Positions 1 to 5,336 of a stretch of 5,336 nt of DNA are shown here, piece by piece. Every line of letters starts with the position of its first letter. Positions within the stretch are counted from its first letter, which is position 1. The stretch comes from Candidatus Omnitrophota bacterium (lineage in GTDB: Bacteria; Omnitrophota; Gorgyraeia; Tantalellales; Tantalellaceae). Under the pieces are notes generated by a model. It did no database searches. It worked only from the letters and a program-made list of their open reading frames with translations, and had not been told where the DNA came from. The translations under genes were made by a program, and so were the position numbers. Where the stretch lies: contig JAQUNB010000108.1 of the NCBI GenBank assembly GCA_028717825.1, positions 1-5,336 on the forward strand, given 5' to 3'.

Positions 1-1377
1 AGTAAGGGCCCCTTGTTCATTCGATGCCAGAAAATACGCCGTATCCCCCGGGATGATCAGCCTTTCAGGGAAACACTCGCGCAAGCTCAAATATATCGAC
101 TGAAAATAATCCCGCATTTCCCCGCTTACATAATTCTCCGAAGATGTAAGCGCGAAGGATACAACCGCACCTTTTTTGAGCTTTTCCCGAAGCTCCCGAA
201 AAAACCCCGTGCTGTAAAACCTGTCAAGTTGCGCGGTATAGGGATCACCCAAACTGATTATCACGACGTCATATTTTTTTTTGGTGTTTTTGATATAAAA
301 GCGTCCGTCCTGATGGATGATGTTCACCCTTTTATCCGACAGGACCGATCTATCTTTTTCGTTCAGGAGATCTTTCGCCATATCTATCAGCATGGGATCC
401 AATTCAACATAGTCAATAGACTTCACAGAATATTTCAGTATTTCCGACAACTGTCCGCCGATACCGCCGCCGATAAGAAGCACCTCTTGAGGTTCAACCG
501 ACTCAAGCATCGCGTAATGGACCGATTCTTCCGCGTATAAAGGATCTGGGACCGTATAAAGATGCAAACCGTTCTCATAAAAAGATAATTGATCTCCCTG
601 TTTGGTCAGCGTCACATTACCGTATATTGAATCGCCGGACGCGACAACATCAAATCCGGTCCATAAAAATTTTTTTGATTTTTTATCGATATAGCCGATG
701 GTTCCAGAGAAAAGCATCCAGCAAAATACCATGACAAGGGATACACCAACCGGCAGGATGAACTTTGTGCCCCGACAACCACCCGCAGCGCTCATGTTCG
801 AAAGTGCGGCAAGAACAGTTAAGAACGACAGTGAAAAGATCAAATAATACACAGGGATATGCCACAACATAAAAATACTTGCCGCAAAACCGCCCGCTAA
901 GGCTCCTACCGCTTCTACTGTATACATCCGGGCGGCGGCTGAGGCCGTTTGAGGCGCGGCTTCGTGGTATATCGAACAGGCTAAGCTGAACATGAAGGCC
1001 ATAACCGCGCAGGGTAAACTGACAAGAACAAAACTTATCAAGACCATAGGCACATAACCGATTATTTCTCCGGCGGCTGTCCCGATAAAGCCCCTTGAAC
1101 ATCGGATCAAAAATATTACGACGGGAAGAATTACGGATAAAAGTATCTGACAAGCCGCAAAGACAGGAATCTTTGCTTTAATGCTGTCGGAGAACCTGCC
1201 TAAGACCAAACTGCCGAACGCGCCCCAGATAAGCCAATTAGCGAGTATTATTCCTATCGATATCTCGTTTCCCTGAAAAACAACTAGGAATTCTCGCATG
1301 AATATTATCTGGGCCGACATTGCCAGAAGGCCTACAAGTATCATTGAGAATATTAAAGATTTGCGCAGGGATGTCAT
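1..1377 (-). CDS. Membrane-embedded spermidine-synthase-like protein (C-terminus cut by window edge)
   Basis: The reading frame is open from an ATG at 1377 to the left edge, giving 459 residues with no stop, so the C-terminus lies outside. About seven hydrophobic helices come first (roughly residues 7-28, 39-60, 70-92, 104-132, 155-171, 175-193 and 205-228). A spermidine-synthase-like Rossmann domain follows: ENGLHLYT at 268-275, GGGIGG at 303-308, VELDP at 324-328, DGRFYI at 357-362, GDP at 377-379 and FYSTGFF at 387-393. The nucleotide-binding glycine loop and the acidic VELDP are kept. However, residue 306 is Ile where classical SpeE has Asp (GGGDGG), and residue 375 is Ser where SpeE has the first Asp of DSxDP. 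It therefore looks like the membrane-fused subfamily with a TAQLxRFY motif, whose substrate is unknown, rather than a proven aminopropyltransferase. The start is uncertain: no Shine-Dalgarno is visible, only an A-rich leader, and Met12 or Met20 are alternatives. Confidence 0.88.
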   Translation of the reverse strand, partial: MTSLRKSLIFSMILVGLLAMSAQIIFMREFLVVFQGNEISIGIILANWLIWGAFGSLVLGRFSDSIKAKIPVFAACQILLSVILPVVIFLIRCSRGFIGTAAGEIIGYVPMVLISFVLVSLPCAVMAFMFSLACSIYHEAAPQTASAAARMYTVEAVGALAGGFAASIFMLWHIPVYYLIFSLSFLTVLAALSNMSAAGGCRGTKFILPVGVSLVMVFCWMLFSGTIGYIDKKSKKFLWTGFDVVASGDSIYGNVTLTKQGDQLSFYENGLHLYTVPDPLYAEESVHYAMLESVEPQEVLLIGGGIGGQLSEILKYSVKSIDYVELDPMLIDMAKDLLNEKDRSVLSDKRVNIIHQDGRFYIKNTKKKYDVVIISLGDPYTAQLDRFYSTGFFRELREKLKKGAVVSFALTSSENYVSGEMRDYFQSIYLSLRECFPERLIIPGDTAYFLASNEQGALT

Positions 1378-1401
1378 TATTTTTTTATTGTTAAGATTTG
1401 T

Positions 1402-1431
1402 TGTCGGGAACAGGCATGCCTGTTCCCGACA
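1402..1431. repeat. Perfect 30-bp palindrome
   Basis: The left arm TGTCGGGAACAGGCA (1402-1416) is the exact reverse complement of 1417-1431, so the inverted repeat has no spacer and its centre contains GCATGC. As RNA it would form a long hairpin on either strand. Neither side carries the run of T expected of an intrinsic terminator. It shares the core GTnGGGAACnG with the neighbouring palindrome at 1470-1498, which suggests one family of short interspersed palindromic repeats (REP-like) rather than two unrelated sites. A role in termination, mRNA stability or protein binding is inference. Confidence 0.85.
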
Positions 1432-1469
1432 CTTTCTCAGATGGCACGTACCCTAGTCGCAATCGCACT

Positions 1470-1498
1470 GTAGGGAACGGTTTGAAACCGTTTCCTAC
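1470..1498. repeat. Near-perfect 29-bp palindrome
   Basis: The arms GTAGGGAACGGTTT (1470-1483) and AAACCGTTTCCTAC (1485-1498) flank a single central G at 1484. Thirteen of the fourteen pairs are Watson-Crick. The exception is 1475/1493, which is G-U if read from the plus strand and A-C if read from the minus strand. The hairpin is therefore slightly better on the plus-strand transcript. There is no T-tract, so it is not a textbook terminator. It begins 28 bp beyond the stop codon of the radical SAM gene, so it could still cap the 3' end of that transcript. Confidence 0.82.
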
Positions 1499-1525
1499 TA
1501 AACAACTCCACAGCAATCAACACAT

Positions 1526-2722
1526 TTATATAATCTTCCGCCCGGGCTTCTCCCATATCCCCGGTATCACTTGTCCGCAAAACCGGCACTTGCCTTTTTC
1601 AAGGTTATTTTCTCGGACAGAATACCCTGCTCTTTTAATAACCGCTTTTTTACACGACGGACATATCGTATTTTCTTCTTCAAGCTCAGGGACATTACCG
1701 ATATAAACATAATTTATCCCTTCTTCAAGCGCAATATCCCGTGCCTGCTTAAGCGTTTCGACCGGGGTCGGATAAAGCGAACGCAGTTTATACTGCGGCC
1801 AAAATCGTGAAAAGTGAAGCGGAACATCCGGCCCCACATTCGACCTGATCCATTTCACCATTTTCCGCAGATCGCCCATATCATCGTTCAAAGTCGGGAC
1901 TATAAGGTTTACCAGTTCGATCCACACGCCTGCGTTCTTCATTATTTTGATCGTTTCTGTGATGGTATCCAATCTTTGCGCACAGACTTCATTCAAGAAT
2001 CTGTCGTTGAACCCTTTGAAATCAATGTGCGCCGCATCGATAAAACCGCACAGTTCGCGCAGCGGTTCTGGATTTATTTTACCGCCGGTGACGGCCACAT
2101 TAAGGATACCCGCGTTCCGTGCGGCCTTTGAAGCGGCCAGCACATATTCATAAAAAACAATCGGGTCCGTGTAGGTGTAAGAGATGGAATCACAACCGTT
2201 CGCAGCCGCGGCACGGACGAGACTTTCACATGTTAGCCGTTCGTTGAAGGTTTCTTCGGGTGGTTTTTGGGATATTGTCCAATTCTGACAATACTTACAC
2301 CTTGAATTGCAGCCACTGGTCGCTATCGAATAAGATGTCGACCCGGGAAGCACATGAAAAAGAGGTTTTTTTTCGATGGGGTCTACGTGCTGTGCGCATA
2401 CCAGCTCATAAACCAACGTATAAAGTTTTCCTTTAACCGGTTCCCTTACTCGGCAAAATCCCCTTTGTCCGTCGGAAAGGACACACTGGTTGGGACACAA
2501 AAGACACTTTACCGCCTCATCACCGATTTTTTCGTAATAAAGCGCTTCATGCAGCCCGCGTTTCTCACCAATAGCCGCGTAAGCTTTGTATCGTGAGAAA
2601 ATGTCGAAGAGAGACGAAGCCGCTCCGAACAAGAGTCCCGCTTTTAAACATTTATTTATGAATTCTCGCCGTGTGAGTTTTTTATCCCAGACCCTATTGA
2701 TCTTTTCCAGAATATTATTCAT
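1526..2722 (-). CDS. amrS: AmmeMemoRadiSam system radical SAM enzyme with Tat-type signal
   Basis: This 398-residue protein reads as AmrS, the radical SAM member of the AMMECR1/Memo/RadiSAM trio, whose reaction is not settled. The SAM-cluster motif is CNSRCKYC (Cys138, 142, 145). An upstream cysteine cluster CLLCPNQC plus Cys90 (73, 76, 80, 90), the barrel motifs YTYTDP (183-187), HIDFKGF (232-238), LIVPTLND (273-280), HFSRFWPQYK (303-312) and YVYIGNVP (338-345) follow the family pattern. A C-terminal zinc-ribbon-like pair is at Cys354/357 and Cys379/382. The first 50 residues are an extra: TRREF (17-21) before a hydrophobic stretch (about 28-40) and an AYA cleavage-type site (47-49), which resembles a twin-arginine signal. 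The ATG start is backed by AGGGTGA 7 nt upstream, overlapping the DUF89 stop. The spacing implies co-transcription with DUF89. Memo and AMMECR1 are not in the window. Confidence 0.93.
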   Translation of the reverse strand: MNNILEKINRVWDKKLTRREFINKCLKAGLLFGAASSLFDIFSRYKAYAAIGEKRGLHEALYYEKIGDEAVKCLLCPNQCVLSDGQRGFCRVREPVKGKLYTLVYELVCAQHVDPIEKKPLFHVLPGSTSYSIATSGCNSRCKYCQNWTISQKPPEETFNERLTCESLVRAAAANGCDSISYTYTDPIVFYEYVLAASKAARNAGILNVAVTGGKINPEPLRELCGFIDAAHIDFKGFNDRFLNEVCAQRLDTITETIKIMKNAGVWIELVNLIVPTLNDDMGDLRKMVKWIRSNVGPDVPLHFSRFWPQYKLRSLYPTPVETLKQARDIALEEGINYVYIGNVPELEEENTICPSCKKAVIKRAGYSVRENNLEKGKCRFCGQVIPGIWEKPGRKII

Positions 2723-2729
2723 TTATCGC

Positions 2730-2736
2730 TCACCCT
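2730..2736 (-). promoter_or_regulatory. Shine-Dalgarno site of amrS
   Basis: AGGGTGA on the minus strand lies 7 nt before the ATG at 2722 and includes the TGA stop of the DUF89 gene. The ribosome site for the radical SAM gene is thus built into the end of the preceding gene, which supports the chosen start and translational coupling. Confidence 0.7.
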
Positions 2737-3563
2737 TTGAGGATTATGTCTCCCACCCCGCACTTTGCGCATGTAGCGACAACCGGACACTTCGCTTTGA
2801 AAATAAAAAATATCGGTTTTTTGGAAGCTGAAAGCGTTTCGAAATTCCCCTGACCTTTGCTTATGATAAGGTCCGCGTCGTTAAAGATCTTCTTGAATTC
2901 CTTAAAACATCGAGTGACCACAGTACCCGGCACAGTCGAACCGCTGGAGATAACTCTGGCACGTTTTTCGAGACCTGTCTCCACCGCATCCTCCCGCGTG
3001 ACATCGTTTATTATCGGTTTCTCACGGACAGCACATATTACATCTTTATCCATTTCTTCGATAAGCACCTTATCAAAAACGATCTCGCCGGCATTGTCCA
3101 AGATATAAAGCACCTTCTTTGCTTTTTTTAGCTTTTTAGCGAACTTTTCATAGTCAAATATGGCAAAATCTTTTTTTAAACACAAGGCGATCTCTTTATC
3201 TATGTCGAAAACGTAAGGGACGCCGTAATCTATGACATTTCCGGCAACCGCAAGGCGCACCGCTGTAAGGAGTTTTTCGCGGCTTCTTGCGACCGTTCTT
3301 TTCAATTTCGGGTAGAGCTCCATCGCGCGTTTGTTGCTCATTTTTTTTATTTTTTTGTATGCATCGCCCCCCACATATTCACCTACTATCGCGTACACTT
3401 TTTCGGCAATTTCAGGGGGTGTCGCGTCGAAAGAGATCGTCGGCAGCACTAAGGCCACTTTATCCAAAACCTTCTTCTGGATTTTAATATCAGCTCCCGC
3501 GAGCTTTGCAGCGTCGATCGCTTGGCGCATAAAACATGGGATACATTCCTGTTGGGTCTTCAT
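2730..3563 (-). CDS. DUF89 (ARMT1-like) metal-dependent phosphatase-family protein
   Basis: This 277-residue protein matches the stand-alone prokaryotic DUF89 family (AF1104-like, subfamily I). Visible motifs are an N-terminal CIPC (Cys7, Cys10), AGNVID at 107-112, the signature DNAGEIVFD at 156-164, INDVTREDA at 185-193, KGQGNFE at 236-242 and a C-terminal CPVVATCAKCGVGD at 259-272. From related structures, Asp156, Asn157 and probably Asp187 would hold the catalytic metal. Characterised DUF89 members are metal-dependent phosphatases proposed to clear damaged or over-abundant sugar phosphates and related metabolites; the substrate here is unknown. It is expected to be cytoplasmic, as there is no signal or membrane helix. 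The length is normal and no key residue appears missing. The gene starts 2 bp after the final TAG of the TPR frame and ends 7 bp before amrS, so it sits inside a coupled operon. Confidence 0.92.
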   Translation of the reverse strand: MKTQQECIPCFMRQAIDAAKLAGADIKIQKKVLDKVALVLPTISFDATPPEIAEKVYAIVGEYVGGDAYKKIKKMSNKRAMELYPKLKRTVARSREKLLTAVRLAVAGNVIDYGVPYVFDIDKEIALCLKKDFAIFDYEKFAKKLKKAKKVLYILDNAGEIVFDKVLIEEMDKDVICAVREKPIINDVTREDAVETGLEKRARVISSGSTVPGTVVTRCFKEFKKIFNDADLIISKGQGNFETLSASKKPIFFIFKAKCPVVATCAKCGVGDIILKG

Positions 3564-3565
3564 CT

Positions 3566-3760
3566 CTAGAGTCCTTTACTTTTTTTTAGAAAAATTTCGC
3601 TTTCGGGAAAGAGCTCACTCAAATACTCATAAATAGGTTTTGTCTTCCCGCCCTCGCCCGTAAATTCATAACACCCCGCCAAAAGTGTCAGGACAAAACG
3701 CTCGTTGTATTTATCGTGTGGAACTTTTTCCAGAAGCCGCCACGCCCGCTTCAGATATTG
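3566..3760 (-). pseudogene. 3' remainder of the TPR gene after the amber codon
   Basis: Directly after the TAG at 3761-3763 the same frame runs on for 64 more codons to a second TAG at 3566-3568, just 2 bp before the DUF89 ATG. It begins QYLKRAWRLLEKVP, which completes the second helix of the TPR repeat cut by the amber codon, and goes on with helical sequence (NERFVLTLLAGCYEF, then IYEYLSELFPES). There is no ATG or GTG in frame, so it is unlikely to be an independent gene. It reads as the intended C-terminus of the upstream protein (272 positions in total). It is either lost by a nonsense mutation, hidden by a sequence error, or reached by amber readthrough. Confidence 0.8.
3572..3577 (-). 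promoter_or_regulatory. Shine-Dalgarno site of the DUF89 gene
   Basis: AAAGGA on the minus strand lies 8 nt before the ATG at 3563, inside the last codons of the TPR reading frame. It means DUF89 can recruit ribosomes even if translation of the TPR gene ends early at the amber codon. Confidence 0.7.
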
Positions 3761-3763
3761 CTA
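3761..3763 (-). other. In-frame amber (TAG) codon inside the TPR repeat
   Basis: This TAG is codon 208 counted from the TTG at 4384. It falls in the second helix of a TPR unit, between DAA and QYLKRA. The TPR pattern continues in the same frame across it, so a base substitution (for example from CAG or TGG) explains it, not an insertion or deletion. Confidence 0.85.
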
Positions 3764-4384
3764 GGCGGCGTCGTATCTTTTCGTCTGCTGAAAATATATA
3801 TAACCTATCTCGGCGTATATCTCCCATGAATCGGGATTGTACTGAAGGCCTTTTCGCAAAAAAAACAAGGCTTCGTCGACCTTACCAAGCTTTGACGCGA
3901 GATAATGCCCCGTCAAAGTGAAACCAAGCACGTTATGCGGGTCGATCTCGCAGGCATAACACAACCAAGGCATTATCTCTTTTATCTCATTATCGCCAAG
4001 ATGCTCATGCTTATTGACTTTTAGCTTATCGTAAACGCGCATTAAGATATTCCATGGACTCGCAATATAACCTTCATTTCCGTGAAGATGTGCTTCTGCC
4101 GGTACATTCAAAACATCATCTTGCTGGTGAACATCGCCGACTGCGAACCCTTCCGCGTGTTCTTCGAAAAAGTGACCTGCTCCAGCGTGAAAATAAAGGT
4201 CAGCCTGAAGTATCGACATGGCAGAGACTATCGACTCTCCTTCTCCGAGCGCTTTGAGAAGGAACGGTATGTCACCCGAATCGTGCCCATATGTATCCAA
4301 TTGCGCGTATCCGTCAAGTTTGGGTACAAGCAGGCCAAGCGCAATAAGCCATAAAAATATCGCGATCAAAGTTTTTGTTTTCAA
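3761..4384 (-). CDS. Membrane-anchored histidine-rich TPR protein, ending at an in-frame amber codon
   Basis: The start is taken as TTG at 4384, whose bases overlap the permease TGA (TTGA, 4 bp). A longer frame from an ATG at 4492 would overlap the permease by over 100 bp and is rejected. The product of 207 residues opens MKTKTLIAIFLWLIALGLLV, a single hydrophobic anchor or uncleaved signal, so the rest is probably outside the cytoplasmic membrane. Residues 34-160 carry eleven histidines (34, 66, 71, 76, 86, 99, 101, 126, 128, 150, 160). Two TPR-like units follow: about 152-184, with VDEALFFLRKGLQYNP, and from 187 on, WEIYAEIGYIYF through DAA, broken off by TAG at 3761-3763. TPRs mediate protein contacts. 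Its place directly after an ABC ATPase and permease suggests an accessory role for that transporter, but I recognise no named family. Confidence 0.78.
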   Translation of the reverse strand: MKTKTLIAIFLWLIALGLLVPKLDGYAQLDTYGHDSGDIPFLLKALGEGESIVSAMSILQADLYFHAGAGHFFEEHAEGFAVGDVHQQDDVLNVPAEAHLHGNEGYIASPWNILMRVYDKLKVNKHEHLGDNEIKEIMPWLCYACEIDPHNVLGFTLTGHYLASKLGKVDEALFFLRKGLQYNPDSWEIYAEIGYIYFQQTKRYDAA

Positions 4385-5151
4385 AGCTTCTTTTTCCCGA
4401 AAATCATTCCCGATATATGAAGTAAGAAATAAGCATACACGATCGTGTATGCCGACACGGCCAGAATTATCCACGCGGGCAAAGCGTCCCATGAATGAGT
4501 AAGCCTCACACGCATATCGTAAAAATCAAAATGAGGTATTACATAAAAGATAGCGCCGGCGACATATGACGCGGCGCCTTTTGACAGATAAGAAAGGTTT
4601 CTGAGTTCTTGTGAAAATCCGTTGATCATAAAATATAACAGGATCGAGATGGCGACATTGGCCGACATTGTCAAAAATGTGGAAAAGAAGATCACAAGCG
4701 CCGCGACGAGGGACAAGAACAATCCTCCCATTAAATACCCTTCGGCGAGAAGCGATAAAACTTTTTTCTCGCCCGTCGCCATATAAAAAACTAGATACAT
4801 CGCATAAAGCGCCGTAAAGGCCAAGATCGATACAAATACACTACCGAAATATTTACCAAGTATAATCGTTTTCCGGTTTATGGGTTTCGCAAGGAGCGGA
4901 TATATTGTTTTAGACTCTATCTCCGACGGCAATTGTTTGGCGGCGGTCATAACCGTAATCAAAAAAGAGAATATCACCACCATTGAATAACCGAAATCGC
5001 GTATATAGCGCGAAATACCTTCTATTTGGAAAAAACTCTGTGAGGACAAAAACCCCAAGAGCGCGAGCATAAGGATGAAAAGTACGTAAAAATCTTTTTT
5101 TCTGATAAGTTCTTTGACCATGCCGCCCGCGATAACATAAACCGCTCTCAT
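4381..5151 (-). CDS. ABC-2 type transporter permease
   Basis: A 256-residue integral membrane protein with about six hydrophobic segments (roughly 21-39, 53-70, 104-124, 140-160, 163-179 and 226-249). Between the second and third lies SEIESKTIYPLLAKPINR (76-93) followed by KTIILGKYFG. This is the acidic-to-KPINR cytosolic stretch typical of ABC-2/NosY-like permeases, where the coupling helix meets the ATPase. It probably pairs with the ATPase encoded just upstream to form an export or membrane-processing ABC complex; the substrate is not evident. The ATG at 5151 overlaps the ATPase stop (ATGA, 4 bp) and has AGGAG 7 nt upstream. The TGA stop overlaps the TTG of the TPR gene. The length is normal for the family and nothing looks broken. 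Confidence 0.92.
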   Translation of the reverse strand: MRAVYVIAGGMVKELIRKKDFYVLFILMLALLGFLSSQSFFQIEGISRYIRDFGYSMVVIFSFLITVMTAAKQLPSEIESKTIYPLLAKPINRKTIILGKYFGSVFVSILAFTALYAMYLVFYMATGEKKVLSLLAEGYLMGGLFLSLVAALVIFFSTFLTMSANVAISILLYFMINGFSQELRNLSYLSKGAASYVAGAIFYVIPHFDFYDMRVRLTHSWDALPAWIILAVSAYTIVYAYFLLHISGMIFGKKKL

Positions 5152-5336
5152 GTATTTTCTCCTATCTTCTCCAGAAAATACCTCTCAAGGGACTGACCGG
5201 ACGCTTTCCCGCCAAGAACGTCGTTTACCGTGCCGATACTTACGATCTTTCCCTTAGCAAGTAGACCGATCCTGTCGCAAATGAGCTCGACTTCCGACAG
5301 TTCATGCGATGAGAAAAAAACAGTTTTACCTTCCGT
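5148..5336 (-). CDS. ABC transporter ATP-binding protein, C-terminal fragment (cut by window edge)
   Basis: Only the last 62 residues are inside the window. They include VFFSSHELSEVELICDRIGL, which contains the H-loop histidine (SSHELSEVE) followed by the usual CDRIGLLAKGKIVSIG end of the nucleotide-binding domain, and a short tail with LERYFLEKIGE. The Walker A, signature and Walker B motifs lie beyond the right edge. The tail matches single-domain ATPases that partner ABC-2 permeases (of the type often named CcmA or NosF-like), and the permease start overlaps its TGA stop by 4 bp. It would energise the permease at the cytoplasmic face of the membrane. Confidence 0.9.
   Translation of the reverse strand, partial: TEGKTVFFSSHELSEVELICDRIGLLAKGKIVSIGTVNDVLGGKASGQSLERYFLEKIGENT
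5159..5163 (-). promoter_or_regulatory. Shine-Dalgarno site of the ABC permease
   Basis: AGGAG on the minus strand lies 7 nt before the ATG at 5151, within the final codons of the ATPase gene. It confirms the permease start and the coupled arrangement. Confidence 0.75.

Larger units (their letters stand above)
1378..1525. other. 148-bp intergenic gap with two palindromes
   Basis: This is the only real gap in the window. It lies between the stop of the radical SAM gene and the start of the spermidine-synthase-like gene. It holds two large inverted repeats (1402-1431 and 1470-1498). Between them an imperfect third arm, CGTACCCT at 1447-1454, could pair with AGGGAACG at 1472-1479 with one mismatch, competing with the second palindrome. 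On the minus strand no U-tract follows either hairpin, and I could not pick out a convincing -35/-10 pair. The 20 or so bases just before the downstream ATG are A-rich. Confidence 0.8.

Noticed and set aside
13..540. Long plus-strand open frame (175 codons)
   Set aside because: It lies wholly opposite the spermidine-synthase-like gene, whose minus-strand frame shows clear family motifs. The plus product has no recognisable pattern.
683..1153. Minus-strand open frame of 156 codons
   Set aside because: It is an alternative frame inside the membrane part of the spermidine-synthase-like gene. The true frame gives clean hydrophobic helices, while this one gives an arginine/cysteine-rich product with no sense.
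1402..1498. The palindromes as rho-independent terminators
   Set aside because: The stems are long enough, but no run of T follows on the minus strand, so a classical intrinsic terminator is not supported.
1378..1525. Promoter for the spermidine-synthase-like gene
   Set aside because: Isolated TTG-containing hexamers exist, but none has a partner -10 at suitable spacing, so no promoter is annotated.
1398..1706. Plus-strand open frame across the intergenic gap
   Set aside because: Its first part is translated palindrome and its rest is antisense to amrS. No Shine-Dalgarno site or family pattern is seen.
3331..3358. Paired A-runs in the DUF89 gene as a slippage or frameshift site
   Set aside because: The minus strand has two adjacent long A-runs, but they encode lysines in an intact frame (KKIKKM) and the family motifs downstream stay in frame.
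4385..4492. ATG at 4492 as the start of the TPR protein
   Set aside because: It would overlap the permease gene by over 100 bp and place an unrelated arginine-rich stretch before the membrane anchor. The TTG at 4384 overlaps the permease stop and puts the hydrophobic helix at the N-terminus.

Overview
All genes in this window lie on the minus strand. They are packed almost end to end, apart from one 148-bp gap. No plus-strand gene is supported. The GC content looks middling. The layout (Shine-Dalgarno sites, 4-bp overlaps, a Tat-type signal, an ABC-2 exporter) is bacterial and probably Gram-negative. The gene mix is a membrane-embedded spermidine-synthase homologue, a Tat-signalled AmmeMemoRadiSam radical SAM enzyme, a DUF89 protein and a membrane-anchored TPR protein. 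It would fit an uncultured anaerobe such as Omnitrophota or a deltaproteobacterial lineage. That assignment is a guess; nothing here is diagnostic.

In the direction of transcription (right to left) the order is as follows. (1) The C-terminal 62 residues of an ABC transporter ATPase, cut by the right edge. (2) An ABC-2 type permease, joined to it by an ATGA overlap. (3) A membrane-anchored, histidine-rich TPR protein, starting at a TTG that overlaps the permease stop. It is interrupted by an in-frame amber codon at 3761-3763, after which the same frame stays open to a second TAG at 3566. (4) A DUF89 metal-dependent phosphatase-like protein, 2 bp further on. (5) An AmmeMemoRadiSam radical SAM enzyme (AmrS) with an N-terminal twin-arginine signal, 7 bp further on. 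(6) A 148-bp gap with two large palindromes. (7) A polytopic membrane protein with a spermidine-synthase-fold domain, cut by the left edge.

Genes 1 to 5 look like one translationally coupled operon. The ATPase and permease should form an exporter or membrane-remodelling ABC-2 complex, with the TPR protein as a probable accessory. DUF89 and AmrS are two cysteine- and metal-dependent enzymes of poorly defined substrate. Their tight coupling suggests linked roles, but the substrate cannot be read from the sequence. The spermidine-synthase-like gene may be a separate unit, because the palindromes separate it from the operon.

The points most worth a second look are the in-frame amber codon, the apparent export signal on a radical SAM enzyme, the pairing of AmrS with DUF89 without Memo or AMMECR1 in view, the spermidine synthase fold lacking its polyamine-site aspartates, and the two related palindromes.
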